Source of the DNA: Planctomycetota bacterium
GTDB taxonomy: Bacteria; Planctomycetota; Phycisphaerae; Phycisphaerales; UBA1924
Length of the DNA: 64,000 bases
Direction of reading: 5' to 3'
Assembly (NCBI GenBank): GCA_017303555.1
Contig: JAFLCN010000019.1
Span: 21,565-85,564, forward strand
Position 1 is the stretch's first letter; each line of letters opens with the position of its first letter. The notes under the pieces were generated by a model. That model did not search any database, was not told the origin of the DNA, and was given only the letters and a program-made list of their open reading frames with translations. This document shows positions 28,929 through 38,532 of the stretch, piece after piece. A program made the translations under genes and the position numbers.

Positions 28929-31100
28929 CTATTTCTTCTGCTTCTTCTTTGCCTGCTCGCGCTTCTTCTCTTTTTCCTTCTTCTCTTTCTCTGTCAACAC
29001 CGGCTCGGGCACGCGCAGTTTGTCGAGGATGAACGCCTCCACAAATGCCTCCTCGCGCATCGCGGCGTACCGGTCGGCCATGCCCGCGTGGCCGGCATCC
29101 AGATCGATCCTGAACAGGATCTCGTTTGCGCCCTGGTTGTTCTCGCGGAGTTTCTGCGCCCACTTGGCGGGCTCCCAGTAGCTCACGCGCGGATCGTTCA
29201 GGCCGCCCGTCAGCAGCATGTTGGGGTACTTCGCGGGAACCGTGTTGTCGTACGGCGAGTAGCCCAGGATGTACTCGAATGCCGCGGCAGACTTCTCCGG
29301 GTTGCCCCACTCGTCGTACTCCGTCACCGTGAGCGGGAGAGTGGGATCGAGCATCGTGTTGACCACGTCGACAAACGGCACCTCGGCGACCACGGCTTCG
29401 AAGAGATCCGGCCGCATCGTCGCGGCGGCCCCAACGAGCAAGCCTCCGGCCGATCCGCCCCGGATCGCGAGGCGATCGGGCGAGGTGAACTGATTGGCGA
29501 TGAGATACTCGGCGCAGGCGATGAAGTCGTTGAACGTGTTCTTTTTCTTCATCAGCTTGCCGTCGTTGTACCACGATCGGCCCTTGTCGCTGCCTCCCCG
29601 TGCGTGGGCCTCGGCGAGCACGAATCCGCGATCCAGCAACGAAATCGCCGCATTCGAGAACGAGGGCGCCGCGGAGAATCCGTACGCGGAATAGCCGCTG
29701 AGAACGGCCGGCGAGTTCCCGTTGCGCACAAGGTCCTTCTTGTGCGTGATCGTGAGGGGCACGACCTGGCCATCGGATGTGGTGACCTGCGCGAGTTCGA
29801 CCGTGTAGAGCGAAGGGTCGTAGCCGGGAACGGGCTGCTGCTTGAGCAGCTTGGTTTCACCCGAATCCATATCGATTTCGTACACCGATTCGGGCGTGAT
29901 CGGCGAGGAATAGATGTACCGGTAGTGCTTGACGTTGTAGTCGAGGTTGATCTCCGGCGCGATCGTGTACGACGGTTCCGTGGTCGGGATGTCCTTGCTC
30001 ACGCCCGCGTAGTTCCGGATCGCGATCCGGGGCAACCCGTCCTGCCGATAGTGCACGACGAGATAGCCCTTGAACGCGTCCACGCCCTCCAGGAGCACAT
30101 CGCTCCGCCCCGGAAGAAGCTCGCGCCACGAATCCATGCCGGGCTGGTCGATCGGCGCCTCGACGAGCCTGAAATTCGGCGCGCCGTCGTTGGTCACGAT
30201 CAGAAACCTGTTCTCGTGATGATCGACCGTGTACTCGTGGCCCTTGATGCGCGGCTCGATGATCGTCGGCTTGTTCTGGCCCAGCCGCGCATTCAGGAAT
30301 CTCCACTCGCTCGTGTCCTTGCTCGATGAATTGATCAGGATGAACTTGCGGCTGCGGGAAAGCTCGACGCTCAGGAAGAACGCCTCGTCCTCCTCGTGGT
30401 AGATGAGCGGATCGCCCTTCGGATCGGTCATCACCGTGTGGCGGAAGAGCTTGTGCGGCCGGTGCGCCTCGTCCAGCGTGGTGTAGAAGATCGTGCGCCC
30501 GTCCGCGGCCCATGCCAGATCACCCGAGACGTTCTCCAGCTTCTCCGGCAGATCCCGGTCGCCCCGCAGATCGCGGAACGTGACCGTGTACTTCTCTTCG
30601 CCGCCCGTGTCGGTCGAGATCGCGGCGATCTGTCCGTCGGGCGAAATCTCGATGACGCCCACGCGGAAGTTCTTCTCGCCCTTCGCGGCTTCGTTCGCGT
30701 CGAAGATCACCTGTTCCTTCGTCTCCGCGATCTCGGGATAGGCCTTGCGGCAGTAGATCGGGTACGGCTTGTCCTCCTCCGTCCGCGTGTAGTACGTGAA
30801 GCTGCCGTCGCGGTAGGGAACCGACATGTCCTTCTGCTGAATGCGTTCGAGCATCTCCTCGTAGAGCGTTTCCTGACGCTCCGCCGTGCGCGACATCACG
30901 TGATCGCAGTACGCACGCTCGGCCCGGAGCAGGTCCATCACCTTCGGATTCTCGCGCTGGCGGAGCCAGTAAAAATCATCGCGCAGCACAATCCCGTGGA
31001 TCGGCGTCTCGTGCGGGATCTTGTCCGCCTTCGGGGGCGTGAACTGGGCGAGGGCCGATTGGGTTCCAACCAGCAAGGCAACAAACAGGCGTGAAATCAT
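28929..31100 (-). CDS. S9 family prolyl oligopeptidase, exported
   Basis: A 723-residue serine peptidase of the S9A/oligopeptidase B type with a signal peptide (MISRLFVALLVGTQSALAQ). The N-terminal beta-propeller gates access, with DDFYWLRQRENPKVMDLLRAERAY typical of the family. The C-terminal alpha/beta hydrolase has the catalytic Ser in IRGGSAGGLLVGA, Asp in GGLNDPRVSYWEP and His in DLDAGHAGMADR. The last 30 residues are a Lys/Glu-rich tail unusual for the family. It cuts short peptides, usually after Pro or basic residues. The upstream serine hydrolase gene ends 31 bp before this start, so they form an operon. Confidence 0.94.
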   Translation of the reverse strand: MISRLFVALLVGTQSALAQFTPPKADKIPHETPIHGIVLRDDFYWLRQRENPKVMDLLRAERAYCDHVMSRTAERQETLYEEMLERIQQKDMSVPYRDGSFTYYTRTEEDKPYPIYCRKAYPEIAETKEQVIFDANEAAKGEKNFRVGVIEISPDGQIAAISTDTGGEEKYTVTFRDLRGDRDLPEKLENVSGDLAWAADGRTIFYTTLDEAHRPHKLFRHTVMTDPKGDPLIYHEEDEAFFLSVELSRSRKFILINSSSKDTSEWRFLNARLGQNKPTIIEPRIKGHEYTVDHHENRFLIVTNDGAPNFRLVEAPIDQPGMDSWRELLPGRSDVLLEGVDAFKGYLVVHYRQDGLPRIAIRNYAGVSKDIPTTEPSYTIAPEINLDYNVKHYRYIYSSPITPESVYEIDMDSGETKLLKQQPVPGYDPSLYTVELAQVTTSDGQVVPLTITHKKDLVRNGNSPAVLSGYSAYGFSAAPSFSNAAISLLDRGFVLAEAHARGGSDKGRSWYNDGKLMKKKNTFNDFIACAEYLIANQFTSPDRLAIRGGSAGGLLVGAAATMRPDLFEAVVAEVPFVDVVNTMLDPTLPLTVTEYDEWGNPEKSAAAFEYILGYSPYDNTVPAKYPNMLLTGGLNDPRVSYWEPAKWAQKLRENNQGANEILFRIDLDAGHAGMADRYAAMREEAFVEAFILDKLRVPEPVLTEKEKKEKEKKREQAKKKQKK

Positions 31101-31131
31101 TGCGACAAGGGTATCCGATGGTGGCGGCCGA

Positions 31132-33372
31132 TCACTTCGGCACCACCCGCTTCGCGACAAAGACGCCGTTGGGTTGCACAAACTTCGCCTCGTCGAACGC
31201 GCCGTCCTTCCCGGGCACGAACCGCACGCTGAAGCCCGGGAGCGTCTTGATACGGAACGTGTTATTGCGTGCCGGCTCGAGCTCGTACACGGGCTGACCC
31301 GGGAGCGTGGCGGTCAGTTTGTTTCCGTTCAGTTCAAAGCGAACAGGCTGCGTATCGATCGCGTAGTTGCCCGCCAGTTTCTTCAGGAACTCGGTGTCCG
31401 ACAAGCTCTCGTCGCCCAGCCGCGTGAACACAAACGCATCGAGCGAAGGCTCCATCTGCGCCCGCACCGACGCGATCTCGCCATCGAGCCCGTTCTCGAA
31501 ACTCAGCTTGAACGATTCGTAGAAACGGTCCCTCTCGGCCTTCTTCCCGCTGAAGACGTCGTAGTGCCAGTGTTCGAGGGGCGTGGTGATCCCGTTGAAC
31601 GTGAACCGCAAGCCATCGCCGTCTTCCGCGACCGCGATCGTGCCATAGCCCGGGTGCTCGTACCGGCCCGCGTAGTCCGCGAGCGGATGTGAAGGCTGCG
31701 TTCCCGCTTTGCGCGTGGCGCCGAGGCTTGCCTTCGACTGCTTGGCCTGAGCGACCGCCGCCGTGTTCTGCGCCAGCGACTGCGCATTCCAATCGACCGC
31801 GTTCATGCCGGTCGCGCAATCCAGCGCGTGGCGTGCCGCGACCTCGTGCAGGCCGGTCCCGTTCATGTTTGTGAGCACGACGACACCGATTTTCTCACGG
31901 GGCAGCAGCGCCACCATGGCCGAAAATCCGTCGATGTTGCCCCCGTGGTGCAGCCGGCGCTTGCCCCGATACACATCGACAAACCATCCCATCGCGTACC
32001 CGATCGGCATGATCTCCGGATTGTCCACCGGGCCGCCGCCCATCGACATGCACGGGGTCTGAAGCTGCATGAGCGTCGCGCCCTGAATCAGGCGCTTGCC
32101 GCCGAACTTGCCCCCGTCCAGGTTCATCTTCACCCAATTGGCCATCTCCGTGACAGAAGAGTTGATCGAGCCCGCGGGCCCCATCGTCGTGATATCGCGG
32201 AAATCCATGCGCTCGACGGCATCGGTATCGAGATCCAGCCGGTAGCCGAGCGCAAAGTCATCGTCCTTCTGTGAATCCGTGTTGTTCAACGTGCTGCGCT
32301 TCATGCCGAGCGGGATGAGGATGCGCTCGCGGATGTTCTCTTCCCACGATTTTCCGGTCAGCCGCTCCTCCATGACGCCCGCCGTCAGGTACATCAGGTT
32401 GTTGTACTGCCACGCGACGCGCAGATCCTTGTTGTTCGGCAGGTACGCAAGCCGGGACAGCATATCGGCGCGGGTGCGCTGCGTGACCCCGTACCAGAGC
32501 CGGTCGTGCCCCGGAATCCCCGATCGGTGCGTCACCAGATCCCGAGGCGTGATCCGCTCGGTCATCACCTCATCGAACAGGTTCAATTCCGGCAGATACG
32601 TCCGCACCGGCTTGTCGAAATCCAGCTTGCCGTCGTCCGCGAGCTGCCCCATCACAAACGTCGTGAACGCCTTGGTCGCCGAGCCGATCGGAAAGAGCGT
32701 GTTCTCGGTGACGGGAAGCTTCTTCTCCGCATCGCGGAATCCGAACCCCTTGGCGTACACAACCTCGTCGCCCTTGATGATCGCCACGGCCATCCCCGGC
32801 ACCTTCCAGTCCGCGATCGCCTTCGTGAACAACGCATCGAGGCCCGCCAGGCACTCGAGAGGCGCCTTCGCATTCGCTCCGCCCCGCGCGATCTCAAACG
32901 GAAACGTCGCCCCGCCCTGCGTGAATTCTCCGGCAATCGTTCTGCCGCCCTCGCCGAACCGGCCGACAAAGGTCGGGTCGCCTCCGATTCCCGCAACCTG
33001 CTTGATCTTGAACGTCGCCCGCGCGGGTGAGGCTCCCGCCTCGAGCGCGATCTGTTCCAGGGGCACATCCTTGATTCCCTGAACCGGAATCGCGATCACA
33101 CCTTGCGAGTTCGAAGTGAACGTCAGAACAAACTCGAGCTTGCCCCCCGGCGTGGTGACCGCGCCGGACCACTCGCCTGTCAACTCGGGCGCGGGCGCCG
33201 CAGCGGCCAGCGAGCAGGCAAGTGCGCACGCCGGTCCCCCAACGCCGATCGCAACGCCGGCCCAAACACACACCGCGGCGCTCACCCCGCCCACCGTGGT
33301 TCGCCGGATCTTGGCGCTCGCCGACAGAGAGCGAAGAAGCGAGCGGAACCGCCAGTTGCGTGAGCTTGTCAT
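31132..33372 (-). CDS. Beta-lactamase-family serine hydrolase, exported
   Basis: A 746-residue penicillin-binding-protein-like/class C beta-lactamase-family hydrolase. After an N-terminal hydrophobic export segment comes a beta domain (ELTGEWSGAVTTPGGKLEFVL). The catalytic domain follows, with the SxxK motif in FPIGSATKAFTTF, the Tyr motif in WQYNNLMYLTAG and the HGG motif in LHHGGNIDGFSAM. The C-terminus resembles the DUF3471 beta domain. Such proteins are D-aminopeptidases, esterases or cell-wall enzymes more often than true beta-lactamases. ATG 33372 follows GAGG. Cotranscribed with the downstream oligopeptidase, suggesting peptide or cell-wall turnover in the periplasm. Confidence 0.9.
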   Translation of the reverse strand: MTSSRNWRFRSLLRSLSASAKIRRTTVGGVSAAVCVWAGVAIGVGGPACALACSLAAAAPAPELTGEWSGAVTTPGGKLEFVLTFTSNSQGVIAIPVQGIKDVPLEQIALEAGASPARATFKIKQVAGIGGDPTFVGRFGEGGRTIAGEFTQGGATFPFEIARGGANAKAPLECLAGLDALFTKAIADWKVPGMAVAIIKGDEVVYAKGFGFRDAEKKLPVTENTLFPIGSATKAFTTFVMGQLADDGKLDFDKPVRTYLPELNLFDEVMTERITPRDLVTHRSGIPGHDRLWYGVTQRTRADMLSRLAYLPNNKDLRVAWQYNNLMYLTAGVMEERLTGKSWEENIRERILIPLGMKRSTLNNTDSQKDDDFALGYRLDLDTDAVERMDFRDITTMGPAGSINSSVTEMANWVKMNLDGGKFGGKRLIQGATLMQLQTPCMSMGGGPVDNPEIMPIGYAMGWFVDVYRGKRRLHHGGNIDGFSAMVALLPREKIGVVVLTNMNGTGLHEVAARHALDCATGMNAVDWNAQSLAQNTAAVAQAKQSKASLGATRKAGTQPSHPLADYAGRYEHPGYGTIAVAEDGDGLRFTFNGITTPLEHWHYDVFSGKKAERDRFYESFKLSFENGLDGEIASVRAQMEPSLDAFVFTRLGDESLSDTEFLKKLAGNYAIDTQPVRFELNGNKLTATLPGQPVYELEPARNNTFRIKTLPGFSVRFVPGKDGAFDEAKFVQPNGVFVAKRVVPK

Positions 33373-33611
33373 ATTGACCTCGTTTGTTGAGCGCGGGAGT
33401 GCATCGCCGCAACTCGCCGCAGGATACCGCACACCCCGCACGCGGTTGCGGGCAGCGGAGACGCGTCCCCCGCTTCCCGCGGCAACCCCGGTTTTTCGCG
33501 TGTTTTCGCACCAAACGCCGCACCCGATCCGGCAACCCCGATCCCCCCTTCGCAATACAATGTGGACACTTTCCCGGCAGTTCCGTCGCCGTGGCAATCA
33601 AGGAGCCGCAC

Positions 33612-34616
33612 ATGAAGACTCGCGTCGTCCCGTTCGCCCTCATCCTCTCCGTCGGCGTCGCCGTCTCCGCGTTCGCGCGTGATGAGGCGCCCAAGCCCGC
33701 GACTGCCGCCGCAGCCAAGACCGCCGCCGAGGTTCAGATCGGCTCGCTCACCGTCGGCGACAAGGCCCCGGCGCTGGCGATCAACAAGTGGGTGAAAGGT
33801 TCGCCCGTCACTTCGTTCCAGCCGGGCAAGGTCACCGTCGTCGAGTTCTGGGCGACGTGGTGCGGCCCGTGCAAGGCGAGCATGCCCCACCTCACCGAAC
33901 TGCAGAAGAAGTACCGCGATCAGGGCGTCACGATCATCGGCGTGACCAGCGTCGATCCGCGCAACACCCTCGCCGGTGTCGAGAAGATGACCGCCGAGAA
34001 AGCCGACGTGATGGGCTACACCATCGCCTGGGATCAGGAGCGGCAGACCACCACCGCCTACATGATGGCCGCGGCACAGCCGGGCATCCCCACCGCGTTC
34101 ATCGTCGATCAGACAGGAACCATCGCGTGGATCGGCAGCCCCTTCGAGATGGACGAGCCGCTCGCGAAGATCGTGGCCGGTAAGTGGGACGTCGCCGCGG
34201 CACGCAGCGAGTTCCAGCCCAAGCAGCAGGAAACGATCGGCATGATGCAGTTCTCGATGGCCTCGCGGGCCAAGAACGTCCAGGCGATGCTCGAGAACGG
34301 CCAGAAGCTCCTCGATTCCCGCGCGAAGGACCCGAACATCATGAACATGGTCGCGTGGTCGATCGTCGATCCCGACCGCGGCATCGATCTCAAGGCGAAC
34401 CCGAAGCTCGCGGCCCTCGCGCTCGCCGCGGCAAACAAGGCCAACGAGGCAACGGGCGGCAAGGAGCCGGGAATGCTCGACACGCTCGCGTGGGCGCAGT
34501 TTGCCAATGGCGACACGGCCGGCGCGATCGCGACCGAGCAGAAAGCGATCGGCCTCGCGAAGGACGCCGAACTGAAGAAAGAACTGGAAGCTTCGCTCGC
34601 CCGCTTCCAGAAGTGA
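33612..34616 (+). CDS. TlpA-like thioredoxin-fold protein, exported
   Basis: A 334-residue protein with a signal peptide (MKTRVVPFALILSVGVAVSAFA) and a thioredoxin/TlpA domain at about residues 45-180. The redox motif is intact in VVEFWATWCGPCKASMPHL, and the cis-Pro region is GIPTAFIVD. The remaining 150 residues are helical and may form TPR-like repeats (AWAQFANGDTAGAIATEQKAI). It would reduce or isomerise disulfides in the periplasm. AAGGAG precedes ATG 33612. A strong terminator follows, and the next gene is a paralogue lacking the cysteines. Confidence 0.9.
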   Translation: MKTRVVPFALILSVGVAVSAFARDEAPKPATAAAAKTAAEVQIGSLTVGDKAPALAINKWVKGSPVTSFQPGKVTVVEFWATWCGPCKASMPHLTELQKKYRDQGVTIIGVTSVDPRNTLAGVEKMTAEKADVMGYTIAWDQERQTTTAYMMAAAQPGIPTAFIVDQTGTIAWIGSPFEMDEPLAKIVAGKWDVAAARSEFQPKQQETIGMMQFSMASRAKNVQAMLENGQKLLDSRAKDPNIMNMVAWSIVDPDRGIDLKANPKLAALALAAANKANEATGGKEPGMLDTLAWAQFANGDTAGAIATEQKAIGLAKDAELKKELEASLARFQK

Positions 34617-34638
34617 CTTCGCTCGATTCTCCACACCA

Positions 34639-34669
34639 AAGCCCCGGACCAGCGTCCGGGGCTTTTTCG
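34639..34669 (+). terminator. Rho-independent terminator
   Basis: AAAGCCCCGGAC (34639-34650) pairs with GTCCGGGGCTTT (34655-34666) around CAGC, followed by a T run. It separates the two TlpA-like genes. Confidence 0.93.
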
Positions 34670-34757
34670 TTCCGCCCCCAAACACCCGAAGGTTGTTTTC
34701 TCTTCCCCCCGCCCGGATCGTGCAACCGCTCCGCCCCGAAGCGGAAACGCACTGGCG

Positions 34758-35858
34758 ATGAACACCCTTCTCGCTCGCATCCTCACGCTGCTCGGAACAA
34801 TCGTCGCCACCGCGAGCGGAGCGAGCACGCAGGCAAGCGAGCGGCTTCCGACCGCGGTCCACAGCGGCAACGAAGCCTCCGAGGGGCCCGACTACGCCGA
34901 GAAGCCGAAGTTTGCGGTGCGGGAATCGCAGCCGGCCCGCACGCTGCGCATCGGCGATCCCGCGCCCGCGCTGAGCGTTGAAGAATGGACGCTCGGCGGC
35001 CCCGTCGGGACGTTCCAGGCCGGAACGGCGTACGTCGTCGTCTTCGTTCCCTCATCGCACTCCAAGCTCGACCCGCTGCTCGAGTCGATCTCCAAATTGA
35101 GCGAGCGGTTCGCGGATCAACCCGTGCAGGTGCTCGCGATCGGCGGCAGCGAAGAAAAGACGACGCGCCAAGCGTGGCGATCAAAGATCGACTCGATGAA
35201 AGCGCACGTGCGCTTCCCCCTCGGCTGGGACAAGGGCGTTGAATCGCGGAGCGCCTACCTGACCGCGACCGGCGAGCAGCAGCCGACGATCGTGTTCGTG
35301 ATCGACACAAAGGGCCGGCTGGCGTGGTACGGCCCGCCCGGCGCAACAACCGAGATCCTGCGTCCGGTCCTCGCCGACGAGTGGCCCCTCGAGCAGGTGC
35401 GGAACGAGATCGAGGCCGCCGAAGACCTCTCGTGGATCCGCATCGATGTGATCCGTTCCCAGCGCACGCGAGACCTCGAACGGTTTGTCCGGTCCGGCGA
35501 GCGGATGACAACCGGGTTCGCCGATCCGCCCTCCTTCGAGTTCGCCGAGGCGCTGCGCGACGACCTGATGGACATGGCGAGCGAGATGCTGCAGAGCGAT
35601 TCGGTCTTCGATGCCCGCAAAGACCCGAGGCTCGCGGGCCTGCTGCTGAAGGTGACCGAGCGCGCCGCCAGGATCGACCGCAACAACAAGCCCAGAACGC
35701 TCACGCTGCTCGCCCGCGCCCAGGCCATCAACAACGACAAGGCTTCGGCCCTGAAATCAGCCCGCAAAGCGCTGGAACTCGCCGCGGACATGGTGCCCCC
35801 CGACCGCGACCTGATCGACCAGCTCACCCGCGATGTCGCCGAGTACGGAACGAGGTAG
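34758..35858 (+). CDS. Thioredoxin-fold protein without redox cysteines, exported
   Basis: A 366-residue relative of the preceding TlpA-like protein with the same layout: signal peptide, RIGDPAPALSVEEWTLGGPVGTFQAG opening, thioredoxin fold, then a helical C-terminal half. Where the neighbour has WATWCGPCK this protein reads VPSSHSKLD, so both active-site cysteines are lost, while the cis-Pro region is kept (QQPTIVFVIDTKGRLAWYG). It cannot act as a thiol oxidoreductase and may be a binding or regulatory paralogue. It follows the strong terminator of its neighbour, so it has its own promoter. ATG 34758 has no clear ribosome-binding site. Confidence 0.8.
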   Translation: MNTLLARILTLLGTIVATASGASTQASERLPTAVHSGNEASEGPDYAEKPKFAVRESQPARTLRIGDPAPALSVEEWTLGGPVGTFQAGTAYVVVFVPSSHSKLDPLLESISKLSERFADQPVQVLAIGGSEEKTTRQAWRSKIDSMKAHVRFPLGWDKGVESRSAYLTATGEQQPTIVFVIDTKGRLAWYGPPGATTEILRPVLADEWPLEQVRNEIEAAEDLSWIRIDVIRSQRTRDLERFVRSGERMTTGFADPPSFEFAEALRDDLMDMASEMLQSDSVFDARKDPRLAGLLLKVTERAARIDRNNKPRTLTLLARAQAINNDKASALKSARKALELAADMVPPDRDLIDQLTRDVAEYGTR

Positions 35859-35938
35859 CGCGGCCCCGATCGGTGCCAACCCGATCCGAGCGATCGCGCC
35901 ACGCATGTCCGGTCGATCGAACGGCGCCCCGAAGCCGC

Positions 35939-36625
35939 TCAGAACGGCTTCTTCGTCGGATTCACAACCACGTTGTCGCGCCCGAGCACCAGCATGTCCG
36001 CAACTTCGATCGCCTCGGTAAAACTCTCGCGCGCCTTCCCGGCATCGATCGCGCCCGCCAGCACCTGCCCCCGCTCCAGATGCTCGACCGTTGGAATCGC
36101 GTCGCCCGTCACGAGCACGGTAAACCGTGGGTCTTCGAGCAGCACGCCGCACAGCCCCGGAGTGACGCCCGGAAGCGGAAAAATCGCGACACGCTCCGCA
36201 AGCCGATCCGGCGCGGGGCGGCAGCGCTGCAGCACCGCCACATCGCGCGAGAGCACATCCTTCAGCACCTGATCTTCTTCATCATCCGGGTTCAGATCTT
36301 TCAGTCGCTGCGCGATCGGCACGCCCACTCCCTCGCGCTCCGCTTCCGAGATCCACCACTCCGCGTTCGCAAAGGCGCCGATCCCGCGCCGGCAATCCGC
36401 CCGGAAGCTGGTGAGGAACACATCCGTAATCTGCGAGGGCGCGAGGTTCGCCCGCTCCGCCAGGCGCGCCGCGATGATCTGATCCGGCAGCCCCGGATCG
36501 ATCAGTATCCGCTTTTTTCCCGCGACCACCAGCGTCGTCGTCGCGTGCCCGGTGCGCACCTGTCCCTTCTCACCCCACAAGGGGTTCGCGGGCAGAGTTC
36601 CGATGCTGATGACGCGCCATTCCAT
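35939..36625 (-). CDS. Degenerate metallo-beta-lactamase-fold protein
   Basis: A 228-residue protein with the MBL fold. RTGHATTTLVVAGKKRILIDPG and TVLVTGDAI match conserved strands, but the zinc-binding HxHxDH motif is replaced by LTSFRADCRRGIG and the GH of the third motif by VTPGLCGVLL. It is therefore unlikely to bind the usual dinuclear zinc site. It starts three bases after the coaD stop, with GAAGG upstream, so it is cotranscribed with coaD. Function unknown; a substrate-binding or divergent hydrolase role is possible. Confidence 0.75.
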   Translation of the reverse strand: MEWRVISIGTLPANPLWGEKGQVRTGHATTTLVVAGKKRILIDPGLPDQIIAARLAERANLAPSQITDVFLTSFRADCRRGIGAFANAEWWISEAEREGVGVPIAQRLKDLNPDDEEDQVLKDVLSRDVAVLQRCRPAPDRLAERVAIFPLPGVTPGLCGVLLEDPRFTVLVTGDAIPTVEHLERGQVLAGAIDAGKARESFTEAIEVADMLVLGRDNVVVNPTKKPF

Positions 36626-36628
36626 GCT

Positions 36629-37219
36629 TCAGCCTTCCCGCGTTTGACCCGATGAACGAAGATCCTCGAGCGCCGGATGACGCTGCGCCTTCTTCTCCCG
36701 CAACTTCTCGATGACCAGCCCGGGCACCATCGGCGTCAGCGTCGAGAGGTTCTCTCCCATCGCCGCGATCTGCTTGATGAGCGAACTGCTCGTGTACGCG
36801 AACGTCTGGCCCGCGACCACAAACGCAGTCTCAAGCCCGGCAACCTCCCGGTTCGTCACGGCTTGCTGCACCTCGTACTGAAGATCCGAGAGATTCCGCA
36901 CGCCCCGCAACAGTGCCGCAGCGCCGGCCCGCCTCGCAAAGTCAACGGTCAGACCGTCAAACCCCTGCACGCTCACGGCGGCGCCATCCGGCTCCTGCTG
37001 AACAAGCTCGTCCACCAGTCGCCGCGTCATGTCGAGCCGCTCCGCGGCCGTAAAAAGCTGATCCTTTGATGGATTGCGCCCCACCGCCACGATCAATTCA
37101 TCGAACAGGCGGCGCCCGCGCCGGATGACATCCAGGTGCCCGAACGTGATCGGATCGAAGCTCCCGGGATAGATCGCAAGGTGTTTGCGAAGCGCGCTGG
37201 AGGGCGGGGGCGGGGTCAT
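36629..37219 (-). CDS. coaD: Phosphopantetheine adenylyltransferase
   Basis: A 196-residue CoaD, which adenylylates 4'-phosphopantetheine to dephospho-CoA. Family marks are AIYPGSFDPITFGHLDVIRR (with the HxGH-like TFGH), VAVGRNPSKDQLF, RGVRNLSDLQYE and TSSSLIKQIAAMGENLS. It has about 30 residues more than E. coli CoaD, mainly a C-terminal extension. ATG 37219 fits the fold; a longer reading from 37294 would overlap the divergent GT4 gene. Operon with the degenerate MBL gene. Confidence 0.94.
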   Translation of the reverse strand: MTPPPPSSALRKHLAIYPGSFDPITFGHLDVIRRGRRLFDELIVAVGRNPSKDQLFTAAERLDMTRRLVDELVQQEPDGAAVSVQGFDGLTVDFARRAGAAALLRGVRNLSDLQYEVQQAVTNREVAGLETAFVVAGQTFAYTSSSLIKQIAAMGENLSTLTPMVPGLVIEKLREKKAQRHPALEDLRSSGQTREG

Positions 37220-37254
37220 ACGGAAGGGTAGGAAGCGGCGCGTTATCTTGTGGC

Positions 37255-38532
37255 ATGATTTCGCGGAACGGGCAACCCGAAGCCGGCTCCACACCGGGTG
37301 TGCGGGTCGCCCTGTTCACCGACACCCTCGGCGACGTGAACGGCGTCTCGCGCTTCCTGAACGACATCGCCGACCGCGCGCTCGAGAACGGCCGGAACCT
37401 CCGCATCTTCACCAGCACGCGAAAGCCCGTGCTCGACCTGCCGAACCTCTGCAACTTCCGTCCCCGTGCCGCGTGCCGGCTTCCGGGATACAGCGATCTC
37501 GAGATCGTCCTGCCCCCGATGCGCAGGCTCATTCGCGCAGCGCGAGCATTCTCGCCCGATGTGATCCACATCAGCACACCCGGGCCCGTCGGATGCACGG
37601 GCCGCTGGATCGCGCACCGGCTGGGCGTGCCGCTCGCCGGCGTGTACCACACGGATTTTCCCGCCTACGTCGAACACCTCTTCGACGACGCGGCGCTCAC
37701 GCATCTTGCGGGCGGTGCGATGCGCCGCTTCTACAAGCCGTTCCGAAAGGTGTTCGCGCGAAGCGCCGAGTACCACGCATCACTCGAGCGCCTCGGCATC
37801 GACCGGGGTCGCCAGATCCGGCTTCAACCGGGGATCAAAATCGATCGCTTCCATCCCCGTTTTCGCGACAGCAGGATCTGGGCAATGTCCGGCGTGCCGG
37901 CCGCGGGAGCGAAACTGCTCTATGCCGGACGGTTGAGCCTGGAAAAAAACATGCCCCTGCTGGTGGAAACGTGGCAGCGCTTCCGCAGGCTCGCGCCCCG
38001 ATCGGATGCCCGGCTCATCATCGTCGGCGACGGGCCGTACCGCGCGACGATGGAATCCGCGCTTTCCGGCTTGAACGCCCACTTTCTTGGCTTCCGGCAC
38101 GGTGAAGAACTTTCCCGCCTCTACGCGTCGAGCGATCTGTTCGTTTTCCCCTCCATCACCGACACGCTCGGTCAGGTCGTGCTCGAAGCGCAGGCAAGCG
38201 GGCTCCCCGTCCTTGTCACCGATGTCGGCGGCCCGAAGGAAGTTGTTCGCCACGGCGCAGACGCCCCGTCGGGCATCGTGCTCTCGCCCCGCGACCCGAC
38301 GCTCTGGGCAAGCCAGGCTCTCCGGCTCTCCGAAAACCCCGAACTTCTCGCATCGATGGGTGCCGCGGCACACCGGCACGCGGGTCGATTCTCTATTCAC
38401 GCATCCTTCAGCCATTTCTGGGAGATGCACGAACGCCTGGCGAGCGACGCCCGCCCGGCTCTCCGCCCCCAGCCCCCGGCGCCGATGACCGACCTTTCTC
38501 CTTCCTTTCAGATGGATAGTGTTTCCGCGTGA
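37255..38532 (+). CDS. Glycosyltransferase family 4
   Basis: A 425-residue GT4 glycosyltransferase. VRVALFTDTLGDVNGVSRFLNDIA opens the acceptor domain, and GVYHTDFPAYVEHLF lies near the middle. The donor domain has LLYAGRLSLEKNMPLLVETW, IIVGDGPYRATME and FPSITDTLGQVVLEAQASGLPV with the E-x7-E-like glutamates. The pattern is closest to the MgtA/SqdX-type lipid glycosyltransferases; lipid acceptor is inference. Its stop overlaps the GTG start of the next gene (GTGA). Confidence 0.92.
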   Translation: MISRNGQPEAGSTPGVRVALFTDTLGDVNGVSRFLNDIADRALENGRNLRIFTSTRKPVLDLPNLCNFRPRAACRLPGYSDLEIVLPPMRRLIRAARAFSPDVIHISTPGPVGCTGRWIAHRLGVPLAGVYHTDFPAYVEHLFDDAALTHLAGGAMRRFYKPFRKVFARSAEYHASLERLGIDRGRQIRLQPGIKIDRFHPRFRDSRIWAMSGVPAAGAKLLYAGRLSLEKNMPLLVETWQRFRRLAPRSDARLIIVGDGPYRATMESALSGLNAHFLGFRHGEELSRLYASSDLFVFPSITDTLGQVVLEAQASGLPVLVTDVGGPKEVVRHGADAPSGIVLSPRDPTLWASQALRLSENPELLASMGAAAHRHAGRFSIHASFSHFWEMHERLASDARPALRPQPPAPMTDLSPSFQMDSVSA

